Part shown: positions 34,330 to 46,651 of the stretch, piece by piece
How the letters are laid out: every line of letters starts with the position of its first letter
Numbering within the stretch: the stretch's first letter is position 1
Source: Heliocidaris erythrogramma
Lineage: Eukaryota > Echinodermata > Echinoidea > Camarodonta > Echinometridae
Length of the DNA: 64,000 nucleotides
Assembly: GCA_025617745.1 (NCBI GenBank)
Contig: CM046853.1
Coordinates: 49,406,934-49,470,933, forward strand
Reading direction: 5' to 3'
Made by a program: the position numbers and the translations under genes
The notes under the pieces: generated by a model
Told to the model about the DNA's origin: nothing
The model's input: only the letters and a program-made list of their open reading frames with translations
The model's database searches: none

Positions 34330-35900
34330 TATGCAAGTCTCATGAAATGATTAAGAGAAGTGGTCTCCTCTTATTATACTTGTCCCTTTCACCACCATTT
34401 CTCTTTCTCTTTCTTTCTCCCAATCTCTCTCTCTTTCTCACTCTCTCCCCTCTCCCTCTCTCTCTCTCTCTCTCTCTCGGTCTGTTCCATCGCTTTGTAT
34501 TAAACAAAACTGTATCACTGAATATCGCAGGCGGATCCAGGATTGTCAGGAAGGTGGGGGATGTCTTTCACTCGTAGGGTAGGGGGGAGGGCGGCTATGA
34601 GCCAAAACAATTCTGATTTGAATATCCTCTTTTTTTCATTTTGCCCTTTTCCTTTTTATTTGCTTTCTCTTTTCCCGCCTCATAGCTCTACCTATATCAA
34701 ATTTTATCTTAAAACAACTATTTTACTTCATGAAGTGCTCTTGCGATAGAATTACCTCTACCCTGCAGTAACATCTATAATTATGAACAATCCACCTATG
34801 GTGGTTCCAAAGCAGCTATAATCAGATGTACCAACACCGACATACCTTTTATTTGTGAAGTGTCACCAGACATCATCTGAGGCAGGAATTATCGATCTTT
34901 CTCCTCGAACGGTCGTCAGGAAATGTCGGAAAGTTCAAGTCCTATATATGCCACCTCTTTTATGACAGAAGAACAACGATGCAAATCATTCACAATATTT
35001 CTTTTTTCTCTGTTTAACTGGTTACTTGCATAGGTGATTTCACAAGTGGTTGATGTGGTAGCACGCATCGCATTTTGAAAGTCCGTAGTCACCACGTGAA
35101 GTGTGTATTATAAAAGCGAGCATGGAATGCATGCATGCAATATGCCTGATAGGATATCATTCTCATGACGTAGATGCTTGATGGAAGGTAAGCATTGCTC
35201 TGGCTCTTGCCTATTTGCTGACAATTTCTCAGCGCGGTTATTCATCGATTCCCGGACTCTCTTCGAAGAAACCAATTAAAAAAATTCCCGCTTTCTCCAT
35301 GCAAAATCAAGAAATTGTTTCATGTAGTGCTCAGTAACGCACCCACGTCAGTTAATTCTGTGTCATATTGAAGCCTTACAAAAGGATGTACTGTATGCTT
35401 GAAATGCACGCGTTTTCAATGCATGCAGCGAAATATTTTATAATAATGATGTGTTCATTAATATGCTTTGAGTGGATAGCTGAGTACTAAGTAGGCTATA
35501 TACAGTCAACAAAATAATTATTACATCACTTGAGCTCCTCTTCACAATCTCCTCCGCTCTCTTTAGTTTCTTTCTTTTTTTCCATCCGATCCCCTCTGTC
35601 GAAATCTCATTTATCTCTCCCATTGCAATCTATTTCTGTTCATCTGCCACCATAATGATTTACCGTACATTATACTTGATTTGAGTTCTTAACCCGTATG
35701 TTATGTAACCGACTCTTATGCTTGTAAAATCTAAATTATTTTTTATGTAAAAGTGGAACAAACTTCAAACTTCTCACTTCAGTTTGCCTCATTTGAACCG
35801 TGACCATTTTTTTAAACCTCTCATCATGAACCATTGTATATACATGTATATTATTATCTCTCACATTTCCGTTATCTTCAGTTTCATCGTGACTTGAAAA
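34330..35900. other. Non-genic stretch
   Basis: Contains a pyrimidine-rich CT microsatellite (about 34380-34480) and a partial CAGGCGGATCCAGGATT terminus (34529) of the hAT-like MITE type. No exon was recognised. Confidence 0.4.
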
Positions 35901-36175
35901 TGAGGCGTAGCTATACAGGAGGGCACTGTGGTACGTGCCCCTCCCCCACCCCTATTGGAATTTTAAATCTAGGGGGACAAAAGAGAGAGAAAGAGAGAGA
36001 GAGAGAGAGGGGGGAGAAAGAGAGAGAGAGAAAAAAAGAAGGAGGTAATACGACCCTTTTCTACACCCTCCCTTCACTCTATAGCCGTGTTCTCTTGCAT
36101 TTTATCAACCTGATATTTCCAGCGCTCCCATGACGCCAGTGCCCCCTCCGTAGCTAGACACGGGCTACGCCACTG
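35901..36175. mobile_element. hAT-type MITE fragment, about 275 bp
   Basis: The left terminus GAGGCGTAGCTATACAGGAGGG pairs with the right CCCTCCGTAGCTAGACACGG..CTACGCCACTG. The interior contains a GAGA microsatellite. The end sequence relates it to the elements at 4180 and 37978. Confidence 0.5.
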
Positions 36176-37079
36176 ATGTTACATACTCATCGTTCACATC
36201 CTCCCCGAGTCTCAGCATTGCAACCATGGTTGCAGAAATATTCCCAAGCCATGTATTATTACGTAATACTTTATCTGACAATATTTTATGCAGTAACCGT
36301 TCATATTAATATACTTCGCAAGAGTACCCTAACCTCATACATAATGATGAGAGCACATTTACGTGAAATTATATAGTCACACACATACTAGTAATACACA
36401 CAAAAGAAATTAGAGTAACGCGGCTTATACAAGCCTCCAATCGGAGTGAATTGCCATCAAGTGAAATTACATTACGACAATCAAACTCACCGAGGTCCGT
36501 TTCCATAGTAACAGGTGGGTGCGTATGAAACGCCTGGCCAAGCATGCTAAGTACGGCCAGTTGCATCCACTTACGTTTCATACTGGCACTTACATTCCAG
36601 AAAAAAATAAAAGTATTATATTTCTAACCGATAATCATTTAGGTTTGGTATTTGTAAGTTTTATAGTACTCTAAAATTAATATTACAGGTACAATTTTAG
36701 TTTTTTTCTTGGACACGACTGACTATCTGAGAAAAATGGAATTTGTTGTTTTACCTTTTTCCAAAATCGGTGGATGAAACTAACAAATATAACTTAGTAA
36801 TGTATTATAATTCATGGCACAGGTCCTAACCTTACAAAAACCATAATTAAGCACGTCCGTAAATAGCAAATTAATGTATTTAAAATTATTGAACTGGAGT
36901 GGGTGGGAGGGGGAAGGGGACAACAGATTCGTCCACCCGGATAGATGTTATTTTTATTATTACTATTATTATTATTCCTTTGGGGTCATCTCAAGTACAA
37001 AATGTATCACAATGAATATATATATATATAATTGTAAGTAATTAACATATACATGGTGTGGGCGAAAGCACTATAGCCC

Positions 37080-37143
37080 GTCTCCGTGGTCTAGGCATTG
37101 GCGTTCTAAGCCAACGACCCGGCTTCGATTCCCAGTGGAGACA
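37080..37143 (+). other. tRNA-like sequence, probably a SINE head or tRNA relic
   Basis: GTCTCCG pairs with TGGAGAC as an acceptor stem. TTGGC-GTTCTAA-GCCAA forms an anticodon arm with apparent anticodon TCT, and GGCTTCGATTCCC approximates the B box. The total length of 64 bases is short and the T-stem is broken, so it is not a functional tRNA gene. Confidence 0.5.
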
Positions 37144-37149
37144 TTTTTT

Positions 37150-37577
37150 CAACAAAAAAAAATTCAAAACGGTAATGTCACTGTGAAAACTCCTCGATTT
37201 GCTCTAACACATTTAATGACTAAAAAGTCATTTTTCGAAATGTATTACACAGTAGGATCTTTTTCTTTTATGAGGGCCTATAACAATATGCTATCTACAA
37301 TATATTTTGAGAACTTCCCCGAGGGAAAAGGGGCTTAGGAGAAAACTGCAAATTATTGATATTTTAGTCTACGACAAACGGGAGAGTTGACCGCTGATAT
37401 GTCACAATGTCAAAAATTGCCAATTTGAGATTCGCATAGATTTAGTGATTTCATATTTCAGACATCCATAATTTTCTGATTACTTGTCCGATTTCTTTCA
37501 AACTTTCACCCTCCTGCTTTTCTAATTTTCAGCTTTCACAAAAATCATCTTATTACCAAGGTTGGAGTGCCCTTAAA
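37150..37577. mobile_element. Truncated copy of the 20196 MITE family
   Basis: Shares long diverged stretches with 20350-20819, including CAATATGCTATCT, TTTTGAGAACTTCCCCGAG and TTTCTTTCAAACTTTCACC, and ends CCAAGGTTGGAGTGCCCTTAA. The left terminus is missing; the tRNA-like sequence sits there instead. Confidence 0.65.
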
Positions 37578-37977
37578 AAACCCCAAAATAATACTTCGTT
37601 CCTTATAAAAGTGAAGTATTTTGTCGTATACATGTACTAGCAAGTCTCCTTTTTTTTTGAAGATTAAATGTCAAGAATTCTAATGATCCATTACATATCC
37701 AACTGGCTCATAATTATTAATACCATTATCATAGGCCTTTCTTGCACATCCCCTAAGCTAAAACAGTATTTTGGGTAGAACACTCCCCGATTGTTTTGGA
37801 TTATCAAACGAACAAAGTGAAAATCGATGAAATGAAGGACAGTAGTTGAAATACAAATTTCATTATTGAAACCAAAACATACATTTATATTCAAATAAAA
37901 TGCAAACAAAATTATTTTGGCTTCCTGGCTTATTCTCCCCGAGTCCACTGTGAAACCGGATGAAATCTGTTGAACGG

Positions 37978-38271
37978 CAGTGGCGGATCCAGGATTTAGC
38001 AAACAGGGGGGGGGGGGGCACACACCAAAAAAAAAATGATTTTTCCCTCTAAAATTCTCTGACAAGCAAAAAAAAAAAGGTCCTCAGCATTTTAGTGCCT
38101 TTTCTTTTCAGTCCCAAATTCTCTGACAAGCAAATAAAAAAAAAAAAAAAAAAGGGTCCTCAGTGTTTTTGTGTCTCTCCGGACAAGCAAAAAAAAAAGG
38201 CTTTTTTTTTTGGCCGGGGGGGGGGGGGCGGCAAGTGTCCCCTGTGCCCCGCCCCCCTGGATCCGCCACTG
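37978..38271. mobile_element. hAT-type MITE, 294 bp
   Basis: Terminal inverted repeats CAGTGGCGGATCCAGG and CCTGGATCCGCCACTG enclose poly-G and poly-A rich sequence. GAACGG flanks both ends (37972-37977 and 38271-38276, sharing one base with the right terminus). This is a likely target duplication, though shorter than the usual 8 bp. No coding capacity. Confidence 0.7.
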
Positions 38272-38921
38272 AACGGTGTCAGGTAGCAATATCATATCAT
38301 AATTTACATTTATGTACAGGATTACATCCCCCTCCCCCCCCCCCCCCCCCCCCACACACACTCCCCCTCTATCTCTCTCTCTCTCTTTCTTGCACATTTA
38401 TGCTATGAGTATACAGTATGAATGTATCATTTTATTCTTATAGGTGAACTTGTGAGAAAAAAAATCTAGTTTCCATATGTACATGTATGCTCAGGCTCAT
38501 GCTGCAGTCTGAAATAACACATATGCCTCATACAGTTAAAATCGATTTTACACAACGGGAAATGCTAAAACTAGAAATTTAAAACCAAGCGAGAACAAAA
38601 TGCAACCATCATTCATGTAAAAGCACACCTGATTTTAATCACACATGGAAATGAAAAGCCATGATTTTACATACATAAGACATTATCATAAATATGTATA
38701 TCTTTATCCAAGGATTTCAGAATAGAAGATTTCTGTACATTTTTCACAAAGTCATTTACAATTCAAGAGAGAAACCGGAGGGTGAAATTGACAAAAGAAA
38801 GATTGTCTAGCAACGTCAATATTCTCTTCTTTTTTTTAAAGGCAAGTGTGTTTGGTTCATGTGGGCATCAATCTTCAGAGGTGGCCCACACTGTGTAAAA
38901 TATATGGCCCTTATCCCTTAA

Positions 38922-39534
38922 CCCTAAAAAGGCCGGGATATTTTGGCTATGCCACAGCCGGGGGGGGGGGGGGGGGTGGAATCCACCCCCCGATATCTCG
39001 ACCGTCGAGCGCGCTATTGCGCCGAAAATCGGCACGCACGTCGTCCACAACGTAATCTACCAAACTGTACCGTTAAATGCACCGAAAATTTTTCACATTA
39101 ATTAATTATGCAAATTTATGCATGAAATCAAAATTTTGCTCTAAATCATTAAAGCTCAAAATATGCTAATTTTTGGTCTAGACACTCTTTCCAGTATTCT
39201 TAGCAAATATACTTGAAAAAAATTTGGTATCAAAATTTATTTCTTATGTATTTCATTGTTTTTAAAATTTCTTATGTATTTCTTTGTTTTTTTACCTTTT
39301 GTTTTTTATTGTTTTTTGGATGAAATTTTCAGTCTGACATGCAAGTACGAAATGTTGCGTAACTTTGAAACCGCATGCCCGGACATCGCAAATTTGGTCT
39401 CAAAAGATGCGTGAGATTCGAAAGAAAAAAGTCATGAAACGCCGCGGCGACTGCTTTGCGCGTTGCGGACATATCGCGAGAAACGTCCAGGGGGTTGGAT
39501 TCCACCCCCTCCCCCCCCCCCGGCCCTTTTAGGG
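38922..39534. mobile_element. TTAA-flanked MITE, 613 bp
   Basis: The ends CCCTAAAAAGGCCGGG and CCGGCCCTTTTAGGG are bounded by TTAA on both sides. A subterminal GGTGGAATCCACCCCCC palindrome-like block occurs near each end. The first terminal bases CCCT are as in piggyBac-type elements. No ORF of substance. Confidence 0.75.
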
Positions 39535-39539
39535 TTAAG

Positions 39540-41182
39540 TATTTGGAGTATACATGCAGTGTAACAAACATGACACGAACTGTGCAATGGTCATATTTCC
39601 CTTAACTCTCGTTGTACATGTAAGAGGCATGCCCTGCCCACTTTTAACCGACTATGGATTGATTCCCATGGCTTGGTATAATACTTTCACTTTCTGGAAG
39701 TAGCAAATATTGGTCCGAATGCACAAAAGTGGTTTAGCTTGACCCATGTTTTAAAACTCTCTAAGCGTAGTATGCACGTGTCCTCATGTCCAATGGGCAG
39801 GCAGTAATATGCTTATATACCCTTATAAACGCATATTTTAGTCCACCATTGGAGGTTGAAACCATAATTTAGACCAAGGGTAGAATTAAACCTCCTTCAT
39901 CACTTGGGCCATTGACATGGAGGAAAATGAAAATAAGCTGTACAACTAAAACAACTGAATTTGCCTTAGCAGACCAGTCAGTATGGATGCCACTGCACTA
40001 GGGAAATAACGATGGAACCTTGCAGGAACTGCCATCAACCAAGCCACACTCAAGTGATTGAGAATAATAAAGTATATCAACCCCTTCTCTGCTAATAGGT
40101 TAGTGAAAAGTTATCTTAAATGAACACTGCAACATCAAATTTGCAATTTCAATTGTTTGTAGTTTCATTGTTAAATATGGCTTCAAATATTTTATATAGG
40201 AACAACCATCACTTTTACTATGTACCTATCTGAAACAAAACAGGCAAGCTAAATACCCACATAACTACCTGTCCCTTTTCTTTTGCAGAGAAAATCCATC
40301 AAAGATAATGAAATTGGTCTAAGCTTTACAACAGAATGACAGGAACCTCTGTATTTCTCACAATCAATGAACCATCAAAATTCTCAACCATATTTAATAT
40401 TTTTTTTTTTAATATTGCTGTATTAAATAAGGCAATGAATGGTAGCATTCAAGGGCAAGTCAAGCCAGGTATTTGGTGTTTTGCTGTCCCATACATTACC
40501 CATAATATGATAAATCAACCAAAGTCAACATTACAAGTGTCATTTCCTTGTAATATGGTATGATCGAAGCTACTGTAGGGCTATTAACTTGATAAAATTG
40601 TTATGTCGTTTTCCAAAGGTTCATAATTGTGAAGGTTAATTTTTCTGAAGTTTTGTATTTCCAAATGTTCGTTACTCCGACAGTTCCTAAATCCGAAGGC
40701 CCGTTATTTCGAAAATAAAAAAGGGTTCATAAATTCTGAATGAAAATGAAAAAGGTTTTGTATTTCCAAAGGTTTGTAATTCCGACAAGTTATTTAGGGC
40801 TATATTGCATTTTTTGGAATAATGCACCCTATCTCAATTTCGGAATTATGAACCCCCCTGCTATGGGAAATTTGTGTTTTGGAATTGCGAACCTTCAGAA
40901 TTATGAACCTTTCAAAAAACAAGTACCCCCCGATAGAATCACTGAGTAGGTCCCTTGAACCTACACTAACATTTTTTATGATGTTGGTAATAATATATGG
41001 GACAAAATACCTAAGACTTGCTCTGGAACAAAAAGCTGCAGGATATTTTTTCTAAAGAAACTGAAAGACTTTGAACCGTTTAAAAACATGATTATTTTTA
41101 ACATTAAAAAAAAAGACATTTTCAGTGAATATGCAAATGTAGCATACATGTACATGTAGTAAATTTGGCACACACATAGAGC
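39540..41182. other. Non-genic stretch
   Basis: No exon was recognised. At about 40610-40930 variants of TTCATAATTCTGAA/TTTCGGAATTATGAACC recur in both orientations, suggesting an old degenerate inverted repeat. Confidence 0.4.
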
Positions 41183-43104
41183 GGCTTTTGCTAAACAGTC
41201 GGGTAACGTCGCGTCGCGTTGGTAGAAATTTTCGAACATTTTTCAGGAAGGTGTCTTCAAGGGGACAAATTGAAAAAGAGTCCATCTCAGTATGATTTTT
41301 CCCGTTTTCAGGCTAAAAACGACAAACAAGGGAATAAAGAAAACAATAGAAGGATAATGCAAAGAAAAACATGAACTATAAAGAGAGAATAGAAGGGTAG
41401 GAAGGATGGAAGAAAATATGATGAAAGGAAACAAAGAATACAACAAAAGGAAAGTTGGAAAGTAAAAATAAGTGGATAAAAACAAAGAATAACATAAAGA
41501 AAGATAGAGACATAAATGATAGAAGGATAAAGATATTAAGAGTAACATAAGGAAAGATAGAAGAGAAGATGATAATTTGAATAAAGGAATAACATAACGA
41601 AAGAAACGGATGAAAGGAAAACAAAATGATAGGATAAAAGCAAAGAATGTTTTAAGGAAAGTAAGTAAAGATGGGAAGCAGAAAATGATTCTAAAAAGAA
41701 TAATATGAAAGGTGGAAGAGAAGATGATAAAAGGGAACAAAGAACAAAGTGAAGATGGAAAGCAATAAAAAAAAAGAGGATAAAAAGAATAAATATAAAC
41801 AGTAACATTATGAAAGATGGAAAACAAAATGATAAAAGCAATAAAAGAATAACGTAATGAAAGGAAAGGTGGAAAGAAAAAATTAATAAAAGGATTAAAA
41901 ACAACTGAATTAGTAATTACGCGATGCGTATATGTCCCCGCCAGAAGTGTAGATCTGTGGAATGGCTGTTAATTTATGTAATTTCTGATAGAACCTTGAA
42001 GATAAATGTGAGAAATGAATTATCAAATTAATGTTTTATGATTATAAATGCATTTTCTGTTGATTTTGAATAAATTACAATAAATTTGCATAATTAATGA
42101 ATTTCAAAATTCTGTGTAGAGGTTTGACAGCCCCTACCCAGCCCTATCAGATAAAACAATCAGAATCAAAATCGGCCAAGAAATGACGGAGAAGTAGCAT
42201 TTTTTAACTTTTTGAGCACACACGGACGGACGGAGGGACGGACGGACACACACACGCACACACGAACGGAGTTCGTTTCATAGTCCCCTAGCGAACTTCG
42301 TTCGGCGGGGACAAAAAAGAATAACACTACGAAAGATAGACTAAGGAATGATAGATGGATGAATATAAAGAGTAACATAAAAGATGGAAGAACAGATAAA
42401 AGGAATCACAGAATAACATAACGAAAGTAAAGATGGAAAGCAAAAAAAAAAAAGTATCATTGGGAAAGAGGGAAGACAAGATGATACAAGGGATCAAAGA
42501 ATAACATAATGAAAGGAAAGGGAGAAAGAAAAAAATTATAGGATAAAAACAATTGCAGAACTCATCATAATTAATGTTTGAGACAGAGTTCCAAAATCCT
42601 GTGTAGAATGTCTATGTATATCACTTAGCTCTACTGGATAAAACAAGCAAAATTTAAAGAAATGAAGGAGAAAAGGCTTTTTTTTTGGGGGGGGGGGGAT
42701 TTTGTACTAAAAAATTATCATAGTTAATATAAAGCAAACAAAATCAGATGAGAAAAGACAAAGATATGATAGAAGGATAAAGATTTAGAAATAGAGCTAC
42801 ATCCGCACACAGATTGGACGCTCATCATTCAACAAAACAAAAAACAAAACAAAAAACAAAACAAGAAAAAGAATACAAAGAAAGTTTTCATTTTGTCTAT
42901 AATTGTTTAACATTATAACTCTTGTTAAATACCTCAGGATAAAATATGAAGATATACATAAGCAGCTTGTGGCACACAAAAACGGGAAAAATCATACTGA
43001 GATGGACTCTTTTTCAATTTGTCCCCTTGAAGACACCTTCCTGAAAAATGTTCGAAAATTTCTACCAACGCGACGCGACGTTACCCGACTGTTTAGCAAA
43101 AGCC
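41183..43104. mobile_element. DNA transposon, 1,922 bp, perfect 126-bp TIRs and 8-bp target duplication
   Basis: The ends begin GGCTTTTGCTAAACAGTCGG. The first 126 bases (41183-41308) are the exact reverse complement of the last 126 (42979-43104). CATAGAGC flanks both sides (41075+100 = 41175-41182 on the left, 43105-43112 on the right). The interior is mostly a purine-rich degenerate minisatellite (GGAATAACATAATGAAAG.. units) with another element nested at 41933-42313. No transposase frame exists; the long Ser/Phe-rich frames on the minus strand are by-products of the purine repeat. An 8-bp duplication fits hAT, P or Merlin groups, and a GG start favours Merlin weakly. Confidence 0.88.
41933..42313. 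mobile_element. Nested TGTCCCCGCC element, 381 bp
   Basis: TGTCCCCGCC on the left and GGCGGGGACA on the right form short inverted termini. The interior includes (GGAC)n and (CA)n runs and GCGAACTTCGTTCGG. It lies inside the 41183 transposon. Confidence 0.6.
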
Positions 43105-43112
43105 CATAGAGC

Positions 43113-44169
43113 AGACAAATTTGTACATGGACTTCTAGGATGACACAATGACACAAACACCAAAAATAGTACCCGGTAACCATTTTGACTGCAATGATTT
43201 GAAACTTAGACTATTTGTGATGCATGATTCCCACAAGGAAGTATACATTATGTTAATGGACTGTAACACAGTACCAGATAAAATTAGACAAGGTGATCTC
43301 AGAAAAGCATTTGATTACGAAAACCACAAAAGTAAGGGCAGCCTGATCACAGATAAAAATGGAATCATTTTGTTAACGTTTGTAACGTCTACGATGACAA
43401 AACAATACACAAGCACAACAAAACTGTCAGTATGATTGTTTTGGATCTTCTGTAGGAAAGAGACCCCCAAAACCCAGAGACAATTGCCGGTATTCTCGAA
43501 AAGCGCCTACCAGTAACTTTAAGCTGCCACCTAAGTGTATAGATTTAGGCCACCGAATTATGGAGAGCCAAATGTCACCCTCTGTTAATCCTACAAACTC
43601 GCCATAGTTCTGGGACTCAATACAAATACAAAATTCGACATAATATAATTGATTTCTGATGCTCATTTCATGCCAGGAAATAATTTTGTCTCTTTATTTT
43701 ATGATATCAGTTGTTTTTTTTCTTATAACCACAAAGTCAATCACTTGATTAAGATGTCCAAATAATGAAAACGATAAACGACAGTTCCCGTTAACCGGTG
43801 ACGTATTCCAAAAATTATTTTTTCTTTATTTTAAGGACAGATATTTCAATTGTTACAACAAATCTAAACTGTTAAGTTCAGATTAAACATGCCATCAGTG
43901 AATGATGGCGCATAGGTGGCTTCTTACATGGAAGACGTCCGTCCAAAAATCAATGAAAAACTTTCACTTAAAATTTGTTGTGACAATTAAAATTATTTCA
44001 CGAGAACAAAGATGAAATAATCTGCAAAATACCCATTTACACCACATTCAATATGTTCTAAAGCATGGCCCATGCTTTTCATGAGTGTACTGGTCAATCA
44101 CCCCTTTTATTACATACAAATCAACATAAAGCTGCACAAAAGATTCTCAAATATTTTGAACAGCATAAA
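43113..44169. other. Non-genic stretch
   Basis: One 95-codon frame (43148-43435, plus) has no recognisable domain. The rest is AT-rich sequence without repeats that I could identify. Confidence 0.4.
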
Positions 44170-44504
44170 GATCGAGTATACAATCTTTAACACTGGGAGT
44201 AAAATGCCTAAAGATTTGTTTACAAATTAAAAATTCCTCCCCAGTCAAGCTTCTTCGTTTACTAACCATTGTTAGGATCTTGGGTATTTGATTCCAGTTC
44301 ATCGTGACTTGGCCGTGAACCAGAATAGCCTGATGGTTAAGTCGCTGCCCGGCAAGCAGTAGATGAAAGGTTCGAATCCCGCTGGTTCCAATTTTTTCTG
44401 ACTTGTGTTTTTCATTACAGATCGAGTATACGATCTTTAACACTGGGAGTAAAATGCCTAAAGATTTGTTTACAAATTCCTCCCCAGTCAAGCTTCTTCG
44501 TTTA
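44170..44504. repeat. ~90-base direct repeat flanking a tRNA-like sequence
   Basis: GATCGAGTATACAATCTTTA...TCAAGCTTCTTCGTTTA at 44170-44261 recurs at 44420-44504 with one substitution and lacking a 7-base insert. Between them is the tRNA-like segment 44317-44390. The duplication is much longer than a SINE target-site duplication. Confidence 0.8.
44317..44390 (+). other. tRNA-like sequence (apparent anticodon GGC)
   Basis: The 7-base acceptor stem GAACCAG/CTGGTTC is perfect and is followed by CA. The anticodon arm is GCTGC-CCGGCAA-GCAGT and the B box GGTTCGAATCC is exact. The T-stem does not pair (AAAGG against CCCGC) and the D-stem is weak. It is a tRNA pseudogene or SINE head rather than a working tRNA-Ala gene. 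Confidence 0.5.
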
Positions 44505-44895
44505 GTATAAAGTAAGTTAAACATCTTTCAGTACGAAGGGCACTTTTGCACAAAGCTGCAATTCCAGGATTAGGATATCTTTCAACATGATATAAATGCT
44601 GAAACAACCATTGACCATCAAGATTCTTGCTGTGCCTTGATGAAAGACCGATCCTGTTTACGCAATGTGCAGCTGCTGACTGACTGTGGAAAATAGACGA
44701 TAGGATCGTCTACTTTGTAGGTTTCATGATACAATCAGTGCTGTATAATCTGTATATACTTAACTGGGTCAATTACACACTTTCAGTACTTTAACAAATG
44801 AATCTCTCCTACTAATATCTCCATCTCGTTGTCTTGGTTGAAAAGCGTGGCAGTGCTGCTTTGAGAGAGTCTGGCATCGTTTGATCAATATGCTG

Positions 44896-44949
44896 CTATT
44901 CCACGCTGTCTGTGTAAAGCTTGTGACGGCACACGGGGCATGTTCCAGA
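44896..44949 (-). CDS. Praja-like RING-H2 ubiquitin ligase, last exon
   Basis: Encodes SGTCPVCRHKLYTDSVE and a TAG stop. It supplies the last Cys pair (CPVC) of the RING-H2 finger. The exon opens after GATTGCAG in phase 0, directly continuing WLKK from the preceding exon. SGTCPVCR is also the sequence found at this place in vertebrate Praja proteins. The protein ends 10 residues after the last zinc ligand. Confidence 0.9.
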   Translation of the reverse strand, partial: SGTCPVCRHKLYTDSVE

Positions 44950-45436
44950 CTGCAATCAAATAAGAAACAATAGTTAATAGTGTATGTATAATACGCGCTG
45001 TGATTGGTTTGATTCGCATCACGTGACGTGCACACATAATCCAGTATAGTGCACTATTTATATATTATTGGATGGATTGGGACTTGAAGGCCAAAGGGAG
45101 AGGGGGCTAAAGAAAAAGTAATTCTCGCTGAGGGCCCCACCCACCATTTTAAATATATGGGGTGAACCTAGTTTTCTGCATTTTGCCATTACATGTGTTA
45201 TAAAATCTATCAACAAAATCAGTGACACATACAGGTGGGGGTGGGTCTGTTTAGCAGTATGTCCGAGGACATTTTCGGACAGAGAACAAAAAAAAAATCA
45301 TGACAACAATGGTCCTCGGAAGCCGGACAATAGTCCTCGAACGTTGAACAATGAATTTGTGCTTTATTCCGTCGACTGTCCGAGGACGAGGAACAATAGA
45401 GGAACAATACCTGTCCTCGGAAGTAAAGCCATGTAG

Positions 45437-45471
<35 letters not shown>

Positions 45472-45929
45472 TTGGGTTTTTACAGACGTGTATATGACAG
45501 ATATATGTCAGATATGACACATACAGGAATACAGTGCCTTAATCTTAGCTTCCTAAAAAAAATGTAAAACAGTTACTGTACTGGGCTATCTTGAGCTCCT
45601 ATCTGACCCCCCCCCCCCCCCGACCCCCCCTCCCCATCTCGGCCTCTACTTGACAGATGGCCGAAAAAATGTGCTCAGACCTCAAGTCTTATGTACAGAA
45701 TACAAATCCATCATGTTGTTTTGTGAATCTTTTTTTTTTCATTCAGTATCTATAATTTATGCTTATTATACGCATAAACATACATTTTTACTGATATAAA
45801 AGTCTCAGAGTAAAAAATGTTTATGCAAGACATTCTCTATAAAACTTACAAACATTAATATACAAATATTTATATCATCTGGTCAGTCAATTTTTATTCT
45901 TAAGTGCAATAAAGCATGGAATGACTTAC

Positions 45930-46045
45930 TTTCTTCAGCCATACGGTTATGCACTGGTTGTGGAAGTTATGTTTGCAGGGAAGCTGATCCAGTATCTCCT
46001 CCATCATGTACTCACAATAGCAGATGGAGCAGAAGGCATCTTCAG
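45930..46045 (-). CDS. Praja-like RING-H2 ubiquitin ligase, RING exon
   Basis: The 116 bases encode EDAFCSICYCEYMM..LPCKHNFHNQCITVWLKK. With the last exon this forms C-x2-C-x14-C-x-H-x2-H-x2-C-x10-C-x2-C, an exact C3H2C3 RING-H2 finger. It includes the Ile after the first Cys pair and the Trp used for E2 contact in this family. The acceptor is TTTTTACCTGCAG and the donor AAA|GTAAGT. The first two bases complete a Ser codon with the upstream exon. E3 ligases of this type transfer ubiquitin from an E2 to substrates bound by the rest of the protein. Confidence 0.92.
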
Positions 46046-46594
46046 CTGCAGGTAAAAATAACAGTTCAAAAGAAGGATGAGTTTTGATAAAACTGAAAAT
46101 AATTTGTGAGCTTTCTCATTCTTGTTATTAGTTACTACATGAAAGAATAACATACATGTAGTAACATTATCACATAAACAGGGTTGCACTTGAAATGCCC
46201 TCATATTTCAAATGTGACTAGAAATATTGTAAATCTGTGGACCAAACTCCATGTCCATGTGTGTGTCCAGATCCATGTCTGTGCAAAGTGTTTTTCACTT
46301 TTTATAATTTTAAACAAGATTAGGGGCAACTTATGTCTTTTATTCATTAATTTCATCCAGTAATGAAAAATCTCTTGACATGTCATGATTGTAATACTGA
46401 AAGAACCATTAGTCAATGCCCATACCAAGATATTATCCCCTTTTGGATGAAATAAATATATATATACAGGTCATATGTCATACAGGACACATTGCATGGA
46501 ATCTCCCTTGAGGTAAATTTGTTATCATTTTCATGAAGCCAAAAGCTTGCAATACACAATTATACAGTGCAATACCAGTACTCGGTATTATCAA

Positions 46595-46651
46595 AATAAA
46601 TCATCTTTATCATGTAATCACAATGACATTTGGAGCAAACTTCATCTTCAG
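46595..46651 (-). pseudogene. Decayed duplicate of the RING exon
   Basis: Reading from the acceptor-like TTACAG at 46652, the sequence CTGAAGATGAAGTTTGCTCC.. translates SEDEVCSKCHCDYM, matching the first third of the true RING exon (SEDAFCSICYCEYM) and keeping the first C-x2-C pair. Similarity continues into the upstream intron for some bases and is lost about 55 bases into the exon, before the other zinc ligands. It cannot encode a finger and no donor follows. Confidence 0.7.

Noticed and set aside
37080..37143. Functional tRNA-Arg gene
   Set aside because: Only 64 bases, with a disrupted T-stem and shortened D-arm; more likely a SINE or relic.
41243..41904. Long minus-strand open frames rich in Phe, Ser and Leu
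   Set aside because: They are read from the purine-rich minisatellite inside the 41183 transposon; the composition follows the repeat and not a protein family.
43148..43435. 95-codon plus-strand frame right of the 41183 transposon
   Set aside because: No domain and no supporting exon context; could not be separated from chance.
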